Assembly (NCBI GenBank): GCA_024642295.1
Contig: JAHEBK010000001.1
Coordinates: forward strand, 1-29,913
Source of the DNA: Flavobacterium sp.
GTDB lineage: Bacteria; Bacteroidota; Bacteroidia; Flavobacteriales; Flavobacteriaceae
DNA length: 29,913 nt
Direction: 5' to 3'
The notes below the pieces were generated by a model. It was not told the origin of the DNA. It made no database searches and saw nothing but the letters and a program-made list of their open reading frames with translations. The position numbers were made by a program, and so were the translations under genes. How positions within the stretch are numbered: the first letter of the stretch is position 1; the number at the start of each line of letters is the position of its first letter. Below are positions 5,782 through 15,342 of this stretch, in pieces.

Positions 5782-8283
5782 TTATCGCTTCAATGTGAAA
5801 TGAGATTTAAAAGTTTTGGCAATTCCATTTTCAACATAATTAGTCAAAAACCAATAATCATCCGTTATTAATTGTTTTCCATTGTATGTTCCATCCCAAC
5901 CTGATTCTGAAGGTCTTAGTTGTTTCAACAACTTCCCATATCGGTCATAAATCCATATTACAGCATTTAAATCAAGTTCTTTAATGTTCCAAGTATCATT
6001 AATTCCATCATTATTGGGAGTGAAGTATTTGGGATAATTTATTACGGTAACCTCGATTTCCAAATTAGTGCACAATCCATCATCAATAACGTTTATTAAA
6101 TGCGTTCCCGATGACACATATCTGAAAACATTTGAATCTTGGAAATCAAATGAGTCCAATTTATAATAGAAAGGTCCATTTCCCCCTATTACGGTTACTG
6201 TTATCGTTTGATTTTCAATAAAAGCAGCTTCTTGTTCAATTACTAAACTTTGTCCTTGTGAAAATTCATTTACAACCCCATTTACAAGAGGTGATGTACA
6301 TCCTGTTGCCTTGTTAGTTACCTCAACTCCATAATTTCCTATTTTATCAGCATTATACGTACTATTAACTGCATTAGGTATCAGTGAACCTTCATAATAC
6401 CAAGAAAAGCTAAAATTAGCAGGATTCAATTGTGTATCCAATGTAAAAAACTGAGAGGATGGTTTGGAAGAATTAAGACAAATTACTCCATCAGTTATTT
6501 TGGGAATTGGCAAACCATAAACCGTTACTTGAATAGGAATCGTTTCTCCTTCACAGCCATTATAAACAGGAGTTACAAAATAAGTAATTACAGTATCCGC
6601 TTCAGTATTTGAAGTAACTTGCTGACTAATAACTGCTCCATTTCCTGCTGAAACTCCAGCAATACCATTTGGATTAACAGACCAATAAAATGTAGTCCCA
6701 ACTATATCCGAAGTTAAATTAATAGCAGTTTGTTCGTTTGAACAATACGCAACGCTACCATTAAAACTAACAGTAGGGACTTGGGTAACCGCAATTACAA
6801 CTGAGTCTGAAACATTCTCTGTACAAGACAGTGCTCCAGGAAATGAAGCACTAACAAGTTGGTAAGTTGTTTCTTTTTTCAATATTTCAGTGGTCAAGGT
6901 TGCTGCACCAGTTGCGTCCAGATTTATTGTTTGAATAAACCCTCCATCTACTTTGTATTCCACAATGGCATTGGGAGTACCACTAAAATTAATTAATGCT
7001 GTATCTCCACAATTAACTGAATTCACGCTCGATATTGAAACTGTTGGTAATGGCAAAACAGTCAGTGATACAGCTGTTCTTGAGTTGCTTTTGCAATTCG
7101 TACTTAGATTAAAAGCTTCTGCGTAATATGTGCCTGCAGTTGTAGGTGTGTAACTTGTATTATTTGCTACTAATAAATTCCCACCAATTGACGAATCGTA
7201 CCAATTTACTCCAATACCAGAACTTGATGCAACTGTTAATGCCGGAAACAATTGATTGCTACAAATTATTTTATCTCCGTTGCTAATGCTGTTTGGTGTT
7301 GACAGTGAAAAAGAAATGGTAAACACTTCAGAGACTGCCGAACAAAAATCATTACTTAAATTTGCAATATCTTGAGCCAATTTTGTTCTATAATAAGTCG
7401 AAACAGTAACATTTGAAGCTGTATAATTAGCTGTGTTTGCGCCTACAATATCTGTCCAATTCACACCATCATTACTAGATTGCCATTGATAAAAATACGT
7501 TGATGAACCAAGTGTATTGGCTTCTAGATTGATTGAAACTATAGATTGATTGAAACAAGTTTTATACGTATCTCCTATTGCAGATGGACTTGTAATTTTC
7601 GTGAAATCTCCACAAGATCTAAATTCAATATCATCCAGTGCTAAGTCATTTCCGCATCCTCCTGTACTGTTGTTTTTCATTTTCAAAACTACTGCTGTTT
7701 GATTTCCAGTAGTGAATACCAAACTAAATTGTTGCCAATTAGGACTTGAAGTACCTATAATATTTCCAGTATCACCAAATCCTAAGAGTGTTGTTTCTGT
7801 TTCATTCCATATTTCGAATCTAACATTTATAGGAATTTCACCCGATCCACAAAAATTGGAATTAGGGTTATATATATTTAAAAGCCAAGACGAAAAAACA
7901 AAAGTGGTATTGATACACAACCCTGTAACTTTTCTTTTGTAAAATTCTCCAGTTGTATTCGCATTTGCATTGATAATTAAAGCTTTTCCATTGGTGTCAT
8001 TTGGGGTATGATCTAATGAATTGTGCCAAGTACTATACAAATTTGTTTTATAAAATAGTGTATAAAAACCATCATTGGGAGTACCTGAAATAAATGGATA
8101 ATTGGTCACGCCTGCTGGTAATATAGGTCCATAATTAGTTCCATTTCCAAAATCCTCAATAAAAACTGGTACACCTTTACTTCCAGAACAGCTACCCAAT
8201 TGTGCATAACCAACAAAGTGTATTACTAGAAGCAAAAGTAATATTGATTTAAAACGGAGCATATCAATGAATAATTGTTTCAA
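5782..8283 (-). CDS. T9SS type B sorted multidomain surface protein (Ig/PKD-like repeats)
   Basis: An 833-residue secreted protein. A signal peptide is best seen from the Met at residue 8 (MLRFKSILLLLLVIHFVGYAQ), which may be the true start. Residues about 35-225 form a beta-sandwich ending in LALDDIEFRSCG, the usual end of MAM/jelly-roll binding domains in Bacteroidota. Several Ig- or PKD-like repeats follow (about 255-680), with blocks such as YQWQSSNDGVNWTD and TYTPTTAGTYYAEA-like segments. The last 80 residues (YFTPNNDGINDTWNI, IYDRYGKLL, GWDGTYNG) are the CHU_C/gliding-type, type B sorting domain. It lies 30 nt after the GH16 gene and is probably the last gene of the locus. No enzymatic motif is visible; glycan binding or adhesion is plausible. 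Confidence 0.82.
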   Translation of the reverse strand: MKQLFIDMLRFKSILLLLLVIHFVGYAQLGSCSGSKGVPVFIEDFGNGTNYGPILPAGVTNYPFISGTPNDGFYTLFYKTNLYSTWHNSLDHTPNDTNGKALIINANANTTGEFYKRKVTGLCINTTFVFSSWLLNIYNPNSNFCGSGEIPINVRFEIWNETETTLLGFGDTGNIIGTSSPNWQQFSLVFTTGNQTAVVLKMKNNSTGGCGNDLALDDIEFRSCGDFTKITSPSAIGDTYKTCFNQSIVSINLEANTLGSSTYFYQWQSSNDGVNWTDIVGANTANYTASNVTVSTYYRTKLAQDIANLSNDFCSAVSEVFTISFSLSTPNSISNGDKIICSNQLFPALTVASSSGIGVNWYDSSIGGNLLVANNTSYTPTTAGTYYAEAFNLSTNCKSNSRTAVSLTVLPLPTVSISSVNSVNCGDTALINFSGTPNAIVEYKVDGGFIQTINLDATGAATLTTEILKKETTYQLVSASFPGALSCTENVSDSVVIAVTQVPTVSFNGSVAYCSNEQTAINLTSDIVGTTFYWSVNPNGIAGVSAGNGAVISQQVTSNTEADTVITYFVTPVYNGCEGETIPIQVTVYGLPIPKITDGVICLNSSKPSSQFFTLDTQLNPANFSFSWYYEGSLIPNAVNSTYNADKIGNYGVEVTNKATGCTSPLVNGVVNEFSQGQSLVIEQEAAFIENQTITVTVIGGNGPFYYKLDSFDFQDSNVFRYVSSGTHLINVIDDGLCTNLEIEVTVINYPKYFTPNNDGINDTWNIKELDLNAVIWIYDRYGKLLKQLRPSESGWDGTYNGKQLITDDYWFLTNYVENGIAKTFKSHFTLKR

Positions 8284-8313
8284 TGAGAGGTTTATAGAAT
8301 TGAAGGGTACTTG

Positions 8314-10023
8314 TTATTTTTTTGAAATTTTAAAATTCTGAATCCCTTGTGAATTATTAACTTGTAAAAAATAAACACCTGATTTAAAGGCACTCATATC
8401 TATAGTATGATAAGACTTTACCTCATCATCAACAAGGATTTGTCCAAGTATATTTTTCAAAGTAATTTTATTATTATCATCTACCAACTGTAAATTCAAG
8501 ATATTATTAACAGGGTTTGGATATAAATACTGTTTCTGTTTAAAAAAACTGTTCACACTTAATGGACAATTACTACCTACCACATAAGAAAAATATTTTG
8601 TTACTGCTAATCCATTAGCAAAGGCAAACTTAACCGCATAATTAATCGTTGTTCCAAGCGTTTGTCCGGTTATAGTTTTTGTAAAAATAGTTCCAGATAC
8701 ATTTGACATTTCTGATTCTTCAAAAGGGGATTGTTTCCATAAATATGCTACAACTCCAACTTTTTCAGTATCTAAAAGTTCGAAAGTGAATTTCACATCT
8801 GTTTCAATAGTTTCAAATGAATAGTTGTATCCTGTGGAGAACGAATTTTGAGAAGCCTCTGTAGAAGTTCCTGAACATTTAATTGTCGTGTCCTCGGTCG
8901 TTTTTGCGGAAAGCACAATTGGATTATTGAGTGCAACATTACTAGAAGCATCAGTTGCTGCGACACTAAAAGTGTAATCCGTATTGGGAGATAATCCATA
9001 AATTACAAGTGATTTTGGAGTACCTGATGTACTATATGACGAAATCGTTTCAGAACCATAATTAACTTTATAAGACACCGTTCCCGAATCATCTGTAGCA
9101 TTCAACAATAATTCAACTGAATTGCCTGTTACTGCTCCCACCGAAGCTGTGAAATTAGATGGTGCTTGCGTATCTGGAGTGGTATTTTGATATACTCTCA
9201 CATAATCAATCACCATTGATGATTGGGTAAAATTAGCGTCTATTGTTCCTGCAATTCCTCCCATTGCAATATTTAATAAAATATATTGTTCTTTATCAAA
9301 TGGCCAAGTACTGGCGTCTTTAACCGTTGGATTATAGGTATAGTATAATACATTATCTAGTAAAAAAGATATTTGGTTTGGTGACCAATTCATTGAATAA
9401 ATATGATAGTTTGAATCAATATTCGAATCGGCTACTATACCTCCTATATCCTTTGTATTTCCAAATGAAGAAGGAGTATGTAACGCACTTTGAATATAAT
9501 TTTTAGGCTCTGAACGAGTGATTCCATGTTCCATTATATCAATCTCACCACATGCTGGCCAATTTGTTGTACCATAATTTGCTGCAAAATAACCTCCAGG
9601 TTCATTTACATTTTTACCCAACATCCAAATGGCCGGCCAAGTTCCAGACTCTATTGGTAATTTTGCTCGAACATCTATACGACCATATTTGAATGCGAAT
9701 TTTGAATTAAGTCTTGCCGATGTATATTGTTTTGTAACACCTTGATTTGTATAATTTTCTTTTTTAGCCACAATATATAAGTTGCCTGAATCTACAAAAG
9801 AGTTTGTTTGTTGATTTGTATAATGTTGCACTTCTCCATTAAACCAACTTCCTCCTCCTGGCAATTGTGTTTGATGAAACCAATTAGAAGTATTGACAGC
9901 GCCATTAGTAGAAAACTCATCAGACCAGACTAAATCTTTATATACAACATCCACTTGTGCATAACCAAATTGAGAAGTTAAAAAATAAGTCAGGAGAATC
10001 AGATATTTAATGTAATTTTTCAT
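8314..10023 (-). CDS. GH16 laminarinase with fibronectin III and T9SS type A sorting domain
   Basis: Endo-acting beta-1,3-glucanase predicted for cleavage of laminarin outside the cell. Domain order in the 569 residues: signal peptide ending YAQ (1-23), GH16 catalytic domain (about 28-285), fibronectin type III (about 288-375), a further beta domain (about 380-490), and a Por-type A C-terminal sorting domain (LYPNPVNNILNL to FKISKK). The active-site signature GEIDIMEHG puts nucleophile Glu160, Asp162 and acid/base Glu165 in the expected ExDxxE spacing. Gaps are 94 nt to the GH17 gene upstream and 30 nt to the next gene. Family is certain; laminarin specificity follows from the subfamily look and the neighbours. 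Confidence 0.92.
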   Translation of the reverse strand: MKNYIKYLILLTYFLTSQFGYAQVDVVYKDLVWSDEFSTNGAVNTSNWFHQTQLPGGGSWFNGEVQHYTNQQTNSFVDSGNLYIVAKKENYTNQGVTKQYTSARLNSKFAFKYGRIDVRAKLPIESGTWPAIWMLGKNVNEPGGYFAANYGTTNWPACGEIDIMEHGITRSEPKNYIQSALHTPSSFGNTKDIGGIVADSNIDSNYHIYSMNWSPNQISFLLDNVLYYTYNPTVKDASTWPFDKEQYILLNIAMGGIAGTIDANFTQSSMVIDYVRVYQNTTPDTQAPSNFTASVGAVTGNSVELLLNATDDSGTVSYKVNYGSETISSYSTSGTPKSLVIYGLSPNTDYTFSVAATDASSNVALNNPIVLSAKTTEDTTIKCSGTSTEASQNSFSTGYNYSFETIETDVKFTFELLDTEKVGVVAYLWKQSPFEESEMSNVSGTIFTKTITGQTLGTTINYAVKFAFANGLAVTKYFSYVVGSNCPLSVNSFFKQKQYLYPNPVNNILNLQLVDDNNKITLKNILGQILVDDEVKSYHTIDMSAFKSGVYFLQVNNSQGIQNFKISKK

Positions 10024-10117
10024 TATTTAAGTTATAAATATTTCTATATATGAATCTAATTTGTAATTTATTAAAGCATACAAATGGTTATTGAATTTTA
10101 AATTTTTAAGTCTTTTA

Positions 10118-11038
10118 CTAGAATTTTAATTTTTCATTTTTATCCCAAAGTCCCCAATAAGCCCCTACTTCACCTTCAGCTCCCACTTTCCATGATTCAT
10201 CAAAAGAAGAAAAATAAAATATATCGATATCTTCTTGCTGAGACCACAACTGAGTATTTATAAAATATTTCAAAGCATTTTCAGATGAAGGATGTGAATC
10301 TTTAAAACTTTCCCCTTTACTTGGCCATCCCGTTTCGGTTATTATTACGGGTTTGCCCTTGGCCACATTCTTAGCTTGATGATACATTCCTTTCATGTGC
10401 ACTAAAGAATAATCGATAATACTTCCTTCCCAGTAGGGATAGCAATTTGTTAATATCACATCACAAGCCTCAGTAATTCTGGGTTTAATAGTGAATTCAT
10501 AATAAGCATCAACGTAGCCTACAGGAATTGATTCTGGAATAGCTTCTTTTACTCTATTTATAAATTCTAGAAGTTCATCTTCTGTTAAATCTTTACGATA
10601 CATCACCTCATTACCTACAGCTGCAATATCAACATAACCTTCTTTTGAGAGTTGTATTAAACCTTCTATTTCTTTTTCATTCACTTCTGGATCATTTCCT
10701 AACCAAGCACCCACTAGAGTTTTGATACCATATTCCCGAGCAATCTTCGGGATAAATTCATTCCCTTCAGTACAGGAGAATGAACGCACCCATTTAGTAT
10801 AGGGGGCAATAATTTTCATTCTTCTTCGCACTTGCTCTTCGGTGATAATGTCACCTGGTTTTTGCCCATCTTCATAAAGACTAAAGCAAAGCCCTTTCAT
10901 ACCTATTGCTAAAATTTCAGAAAATAAATTTTGAATTTCTGTTTCAGACTTTCCTGAAAAATCTAGACCATTTCCAAAATCTGGATTGGAGTAATCAACA
11001 GTTTCTTTATAATCTATATAATCTTTTCTAAATGACAT
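10118..11038 (-). CDS. GH17 beta-1,3-glucan hydrolase or transferase, cytoplasmic form
   Basis: A 306-residue clan GH-A enzyme of family GH17. The acid/base Glu144 sits in AAVGNEVMYRKD and the nucleophile Glu235 in VIITETGWPS, both standard GH17 signatures. The protein starts MSFRKDYIDYKETVDYSNPD with no signal peptide, so it should act in the cytoplasm on oligosaccharides brought in by the transporter encoded just upstream. Its start lies inside the end of that transporter gene (11 nt overlap), indicating coupled translation. Together with the phosphorylase it suggests an intracellular stage of beta-1,3-oligoglucoside breakdown. Whether it releases glucose or transfers glucosyl units cannot be told from sequence. 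Confidence 0.88.
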   Translation of the reverse strand: MSFRKDYIDYKETVDYSNPDFGNGLDFSGKSETEIQNLFSEILAIGMKGLCFSLYEDGQKPGDIITEEQVRRRMKIIAPYTKWVRSFSCTEGNEFIPKIAREYGIKTLVGAWLGNDPEVNEKEIEGLIQLSKEGYVDIAAVGNEVMYRKDLTEDELLEFINRVKEAIPESIPVGYVDAYYEFTIKPRITEACDVILTNCYPYWEGSIIDYSLVHMKGMYHQAKNVAKGKPVIITETGWPSKGESFKDSHPSSENALKYFINTQLWSQQEDIDIFYFSSFDESWKVGAEGEVGAYWGLWDKNEKLKF

Positions 11039-12560
11039 CTGATTCCGCTTTTAATTTATTGTTTTTAAGAGCTCTTCGCTCCTCAAGTTCTTTCTTAATC
11101 CTACTAACTCTCTCTTCATTTAAATTATAATTCCACATAATCCACACGGCTAATCCAGCGGTAATTGAAGGAATCGTTATATCTGCAATTCTTAAATCAT
11201 TCATTGTTTCTAAAGTTTGCACAGATTTTCCAGCATCAAACCCTACCATTGATAACACTAAACCTCCTAAAGCTAAGGCTATAGATTGCCCAATTTTTAC
11301 CATCCACCAGTATACCGCTCCAAAGGTTCCTTCTCTTCTTGGAAGTCCATTTCTTAATTCATCTAAATCACAAACATCTGCTGTCATACTCATCATTAAA
11401 GTAAACAATCCTCCTAATCCAAAGGCCATAAAAGGAATTGGCAACAACAACATAATGGGCATTTCTACAGAAAATTTCACCACACCTACTTGCAATATCA
11501 TATCATTAAAAAGTACAGCTGTATTTTCGTCAACAACAACAAAACCCCACCATTTTAGCATATATCCAATTATAGAAATGAAAGTTGAAATAATAAATGC
11601 ATTTCTTTTTCCGTATTTATTAGCCAACCAAGAAACTATAGGAATTATTAAAACAGCAGTTCCAAAAGCTCCTAGTATTGAAAAAATTGCTGGAACAGTA
11701 CCTGCCATTTCATAACTGCCATTATACATGTAAAAAACAATGATAAAATAACTAAAAGAAGCCACCATTTGGAACCCATTGAAAACTAAAAATGTAGCTC
11801 CACATAATCGCATAAAGGGATTATTTTTAGTCATATTTTTAATGTTTTCCCATAGGATAGCCATATTACTTCCTAGGCTTTTAAATGTTATTTTAGCCTT
11901 ACTTTCATCATCAGAAACATCAATTTCCCGACAAAAAATAGCAGGTAATAATCCGAAAAACATACATGCAAATCCAACAAAAAGCGATAAGGTTCGTACA
12001 CCATCAGCTTGACTATCAAACAAATCTTTATTAGCGATAAGTACCCAAAAAAGCGGTACAATCATCCATGAGATTTGTCCAACCATATTAGCAATTCCCA
12101 TTAATCTAGTACGTTCTTTTGTATCAGAAGTCATCTCATATCCCATTCCAATTAATGGTGTTGAAAAGATGGTATTGGCAAAAATGAATAGGATTGAAAA
12201 AATTAAAAAGTACCAAAAATTATAGGTAGATCCATTTTCTTCAAACATTTGCCATTGGACAACAAATAAAATAGCTGATAAAATCGCACCTACAAAAATA
12301 TATGGTCTTCTTCTGCCCCATTTTGATGATGTATTGTCTGTAATAAAACCCATAATTGGATCTGATAATGCGTCAAAAAATCTAGGAATTGCAGCAAGTA
12401 AACCCGCAATTGCAGGTTCAATACCAAAAGCAGTTATCAAGAAAAAGGAAAAAACACCCAGTGCTCCAGGCAATAAGTTATTTACTAAATGTCCTGAACC
12501 AAAGGCCGCTTTTTGAAGCAATGGTACTCTTTCTTGAATATAAGGTTTGTCTAGTGCCAT
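11028..12560 (-). CDS. GPH/MFS sugar:cation symporter
   Basis: A 510-residue inner-membrane protein with about 12 hydrophobic segments. The loop MGFITDNTSSKWGRRRPYIF (about 70-89) is the D-x6-GRRRP signature of the glycoside-pentoside-hexuronide:cation symporters (MFS_2). The C-terminal cytoplasmic tail is rich in Lys and Glu (SRIKKELEERRALKNNK). It lies 7 nt after the GH30 gene and overlaps the cytoplasmic GH17 gene, so its cargo is most likely short beta-1,3-gluco-oligosaccharides such as laminaribiose (inference from context). It provides the inner-membrane step of the pathway. Confidence 0.9.
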   Translation of the reverse strand: MALDKPYIQERVPLLQKAAFGSGHLVNNLLPGALGVFSFFLITAFGIEPAIAGLLAAIPRFFDALSDPIMGFITDNTSSKWGRRRPYIFVGAILSAILFVVQWQMFEENGSTYNFWYFLIFSILFIFANTIFSTPLIGMGYEMTSDTKERTRLMGIANMVGQISWMIVPLFWVLIANKDLFDSQADGVRTLSLFVGFACMFFGLLPAIFCREIDVSDDESKAKITFKSLGSNMAILWENIKNMTKNNPFMRLCGATFLVFNGFQMVASFSYFIIVFYMYNGSYEMAGTVPAIFSILGAFGTAVLIIPIVSWLANKYGKRNAFIISTFISIIGYMLKWWGFVVVDENTAVLFNDMILQVGVVKFSVEMPIMLLLPIPFMAFGLGGLFTLMMSMTADVCDLDELRNGLPRREGTFGAVYWWMVKIGQSIALALGGLVLSMVGFDAGKSVQTLETMNDLRIADITIPSITAGLAVWIMWNYNLNEERVSRIKKELEERRALKNNKLKAESDVI

Positions 12561-12567
12561 AATAATT

Positions 12568-14094
12568 TTATTTAGATTTTATTACTATTGTTTGTAATGC
12601 TTTAGCATTTATAGCAATTTTTTTATTTTGGTTGTTGAGTTTTATTTCAATCGAAAACGCATCATCTGTTGGATTAAAAATCACTACAGCAATACTTCCA
12701 TCAGGGTTTTTTGCGGCAGTTGACACCACTTCTTTCGAATTTATAGCGCAGCCTATTTTAACAGCGCCAGGACGTATAAATTTGCTAAAATGTGCCATCG
12801 TATAGTACAATGGTGTAAAATAAACGGCATCTTTTTCTATATCAACTATGACGGGCGCGACACACCAATTTTTAAACCAATTTGGCCCACCTTGTGTATC
12901 TAATACCATATTCCAGTCTACCCAACCATCTACCCAATTATTCAAACAACCTATGATGTCATTTGCATAGCGATTTACAGGGGCATATTTTGGATGTAAA
13001 TATTTTTCTTTTTCACTAGCCCAATCCCAGCCCCAATCTGTAGCTTCTTTTTTCCAATACCAAGCGTCGTCTTTCCAATGTGGTATTTCAGAATCAACAC
13101 AAGCTTCTGTTTGAATTAAATGTTTGGTCGGTGCTTTATGATGTGCATTTTGTAAATATTCTGGGAAAACTTCATAGGTGCTTTCATACCAATGAATAGC
13201 TGTTCCTGCAAAATATTTAGATGAATTTTCATCTCGGTACATTTCATCTACCCATTCTTTCAATCCAGCTCTATTTTGATCGTAGCCTAAAATTTTCACC
13301 TCGCCTTTTCCATCAGCGTCTAATTTTGGTCCTAAATGATTCTGAACAAAATCAGTCATTTCTTTAGGTGAAAAATGGGTGCTTTCCCAATTATTTCCAT
13401 TTCCATGAGGTTCGTTAATCACTGTAACTCCCCAAATATCTATTCCTTCTTTTTTATATGCCTCTATATACTTTGAAAAATATAATGCAAAAACATCATA
13501 GTATTCAGGCAATAATTTCCCTCCCACATAATTTTTATTGTCTTTCATCCAAGGTGGTGCTGACCATGGAGAAGCTATAATATTGAACCCCTCTTTAGAA
13601 ATGGATTTTGCATCCAAAATCATCGGGATTATATCTGACTTATCATCTTCAATTGTAAAATGTTCCAATGTCATATCATTTGGTACTTTTGAATAGGTAT
13701 AATTACTTAATGAAAAATCACAAGAAGCGATATGAGTACGGGTAAGGGAGTAATTAGCTCCTTCTTGGCTAAAATAAGCCTCCAATATTTTTTTACGATT
13801 TTCACCACTTAATCGATGGAGTAATGAAGCAGAAGCTTCTGTAAAAGAGCCTCCAAAACCAGTAATGGTTTGGAATTTCTCATTAGGGTCTAAATTAACT
13901 ACCAGATGTTTTTCACTATTTGTAAATTCTGTTATTTTTTTTAATGAATTTCCCTGTTTAGAAGTTTCGTAGACTGTAACATCCATATCATTTAACTGTT
14001 CACAACTTTGCATCATAAATACCGTAATAAAAAACATTATTAACTTACTAATGAATATGCTCTGTTTAATTCTTATCATTTTTACAATTTTCAA
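12568..14094 (-). CDS. GH30 beta-glucanase lipoprotein (likely beta-1,6 debranching)
   Basis: A 508-residue clan GH-A enzyme of family GH30. The acid/base Glu228 is in VTVINEPHGNGN and the nucleophile Glu330 in HLIQTEACVDSE. The block TGFGGSFTEASA near residue 80 and SPWSAPPWMK near 175-184 are typical of the family. The N-terminus ends with a lipobox FMMQSC (Cys31), so it is an envelope lipoprotein. A shorter start at Met6 (MIRIKQSIF) is possible. In laminarin loci GH30 members remove beta-1,6 branches or act on beta-glucosides, which fits here. It is separated by 3 nt from the GH17 lipoprotein gene upstream and 7 nt from the transporter gene downstream, so it lies in a single operon. Confidence 0.9.
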   Translation of the reverse strand: MKIVKMIRIKQSIFISKLIMFFITVFMMQSCEQLNDMDVTVYETSKQGNSLKKITEFTNSEKHLVVNLDPNEKFQTITGFGGSFTEASASLLHRLSGENRKKILEAYFSQEGANYSLTRTHIASCDFSLSNYTYSKVPNDMTLEHFTIEDDKSDIIPMILDAKSISKEGFNIIASPWSAPPWMKDNKNYVGGKLLPEYYDVFALYFSKYIEAYKKEGIDIWGVTVINEPHGNGNNWESTHFSPKEMTDFVQNHLGPKLDADGKGEVKILGYDQNRAGLKEWVDEMYRDENSSKYFAGTAIHWYESTYEVFPEYLQNAHHKAPTKHLIQTEACVDSEIPHWKDDAWYWKKEATDWGWDWASEKEKYLHPKYAPVNRYANDIIGCLNNWVDGWVDWNMVLDTQGGPNWFKNWCVAPVIVDIEKDAVYFTPLYYTMAHFSKFIRPGAVKIGCAINSKEVVSTAAKNPDGSIAVVIFNPTDDAFSIEIKLNNQNKKIAINAKALQTIVIKSK

Positions 14095-14097
14095 CTA

Positions 14098-15339
14098 TTA
14101 AGGTGTTTTAACATCTAAAAATAAAGCGTCCATGTTACCATCATACGTCTTTGAAATAGGCTTACCATCCCGAGTTAGATTTTTAAAAACACCTTTATCA
14201 ACTAAATCCCACAGGACATACTTTGCTTGTGATTTTAAATTTATTAGCCCAAAATGATTTTCGGAACCTAATTCATTCCCACTGTCTTTCCATTTTTCAT
14301 CAAATGCTTCAAAATAAAAAAGCGTTATTTTTTCTTTATTTGTCCATTCTCGCATTAACTTATAATATAAAGCCGATTTATATTCATCCGTTGCTTTGGA
14401 ACCTGAATCTCCATAATGCTCATTACAAACAGTAGCCCAACCCGTTTCACCAATATGAACCGGTTTATCAACTCCCATTGATTTCATGTAATCCACTACA
14501 CTTTTATATTGTGAAATAGCATAATCTCTAGCTCTAGCCATCGATAAATCAATCTTTTCTTTTGGTACCAATGAATTTTCATTTTCTTTTGTACCCCAAA
14601 AAATTGGATTATAATGAGTATCGTGCATGGGGTAAGTATGCATCGAAATGTAATCAACAGCTTTGATAAGTTGCTTTAAATCTTCCACATGATATTCGGC
14701 ACCTCCTCCGCCCCATGAAGCAAAATTATCAGAACTAGTTATCCAAATTTTTTCAGGTAGTTTTCCTTCCTTTTTTTGGTTTTGCAAATAATTAACCCAT
14801 TTTAAAATTGTTTTAGGTTCAACATAATAACTTGTCGCCCATTTAACCATTGCTTCATTACCTACTGCAATCACCTTCACTATTTCAGGATATTGATTTG
14901 CTAATTTAATAGCCTCCTCAATTTCAATCGCGTTTCGCTCACTTTCCTCATTATGAATTGGAGCACGATCAGTCCAGGCATTTTTACAATCTATCCAGGC
15001 TCCTAACATTAGATACATTTCAAAATTGGCATCCTTTTCTTTTAATGCTCTTATGGCTTCTAATAACCGAGAAGCTTCTTTATGATGAACATTGTAAGTC
15101 CTGATGACTTTAATATTCATAGCTGCCATAATTTTTAAATCCTCCGTAATTTGTGCAACAGTAGGTTCAACATCTCTCGTTTTTGTTCTATATCCACCAT
15201 AACAGATGGCTTGGTAATCTGGATTTCCTATAATTTGTTCTGGACTGATATCCATAATTTTTTTAGAATGCATATTTTTTAGTCTACAAGAAGTAAATAG
15301 TGTTAGTAGTATTAAAAATTTAATAATAGAATTTTTCAT
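14098..15339 (-). CDS. GH17-family glucanase lipoprotein
   Basis: A 413-residue lipoprotein (LILLTLFTSC, Cys18) of family GH17. The acid/base Glu162 is in VIAVGNEAMVKW and the nucleophile Glu298 in VHIGETGWATV; VIRTYNVHH (about 78-86) and FYFEAFDEKWK near the end are further typical blocks. It is longer than the cytoplasmic GH17 of the same locus and only distantly similar to it, so it is not a recent duplicate. Gaps of 3 nt on both sides place it firmly in the operon with the phosphorylase and GH30. Likely cuts beta-1,3-glucan fragments in the periplasm or on the surface. Confidence 0.88.
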   Translation of the reverse strand: MKNSIIKFLILLTLFTSCRLKNMHSKKIMDISPEQIIGNPDYQAICYGGYRTKTRDVEPTVAQITEDLKIMAAMNIKVIRTYNVHHKEASRLLEAIRALKEKDANFEMYLMLGAWIDCKNAWTDRAPIHNEESERNAIEIEEAIKLANQYPEIVKVIAVGNEAMVKWATSYYVEPKTILKWVNYLQNQKKEGKLPEKIWITSSDNFASWGGGGAEYHVEDLKQLIKAVDYISMHTYPMHDTHYNPIFWGTKENENSLVPKEKIDLSMARARDYAISQYKSVVDYMKSMGVDKPVHIGETGWATVCNEHYGDSGSKATDEYKSALYYKLMREWTNKEKITLFYFEAFDEKWKDSGNELGSENHFGLINLKSQAKYVLWDLVDKGVFKNLTRDGKPISKTYDGNMDALFLDVKTP

Positions 15340-15342
15340 TTA

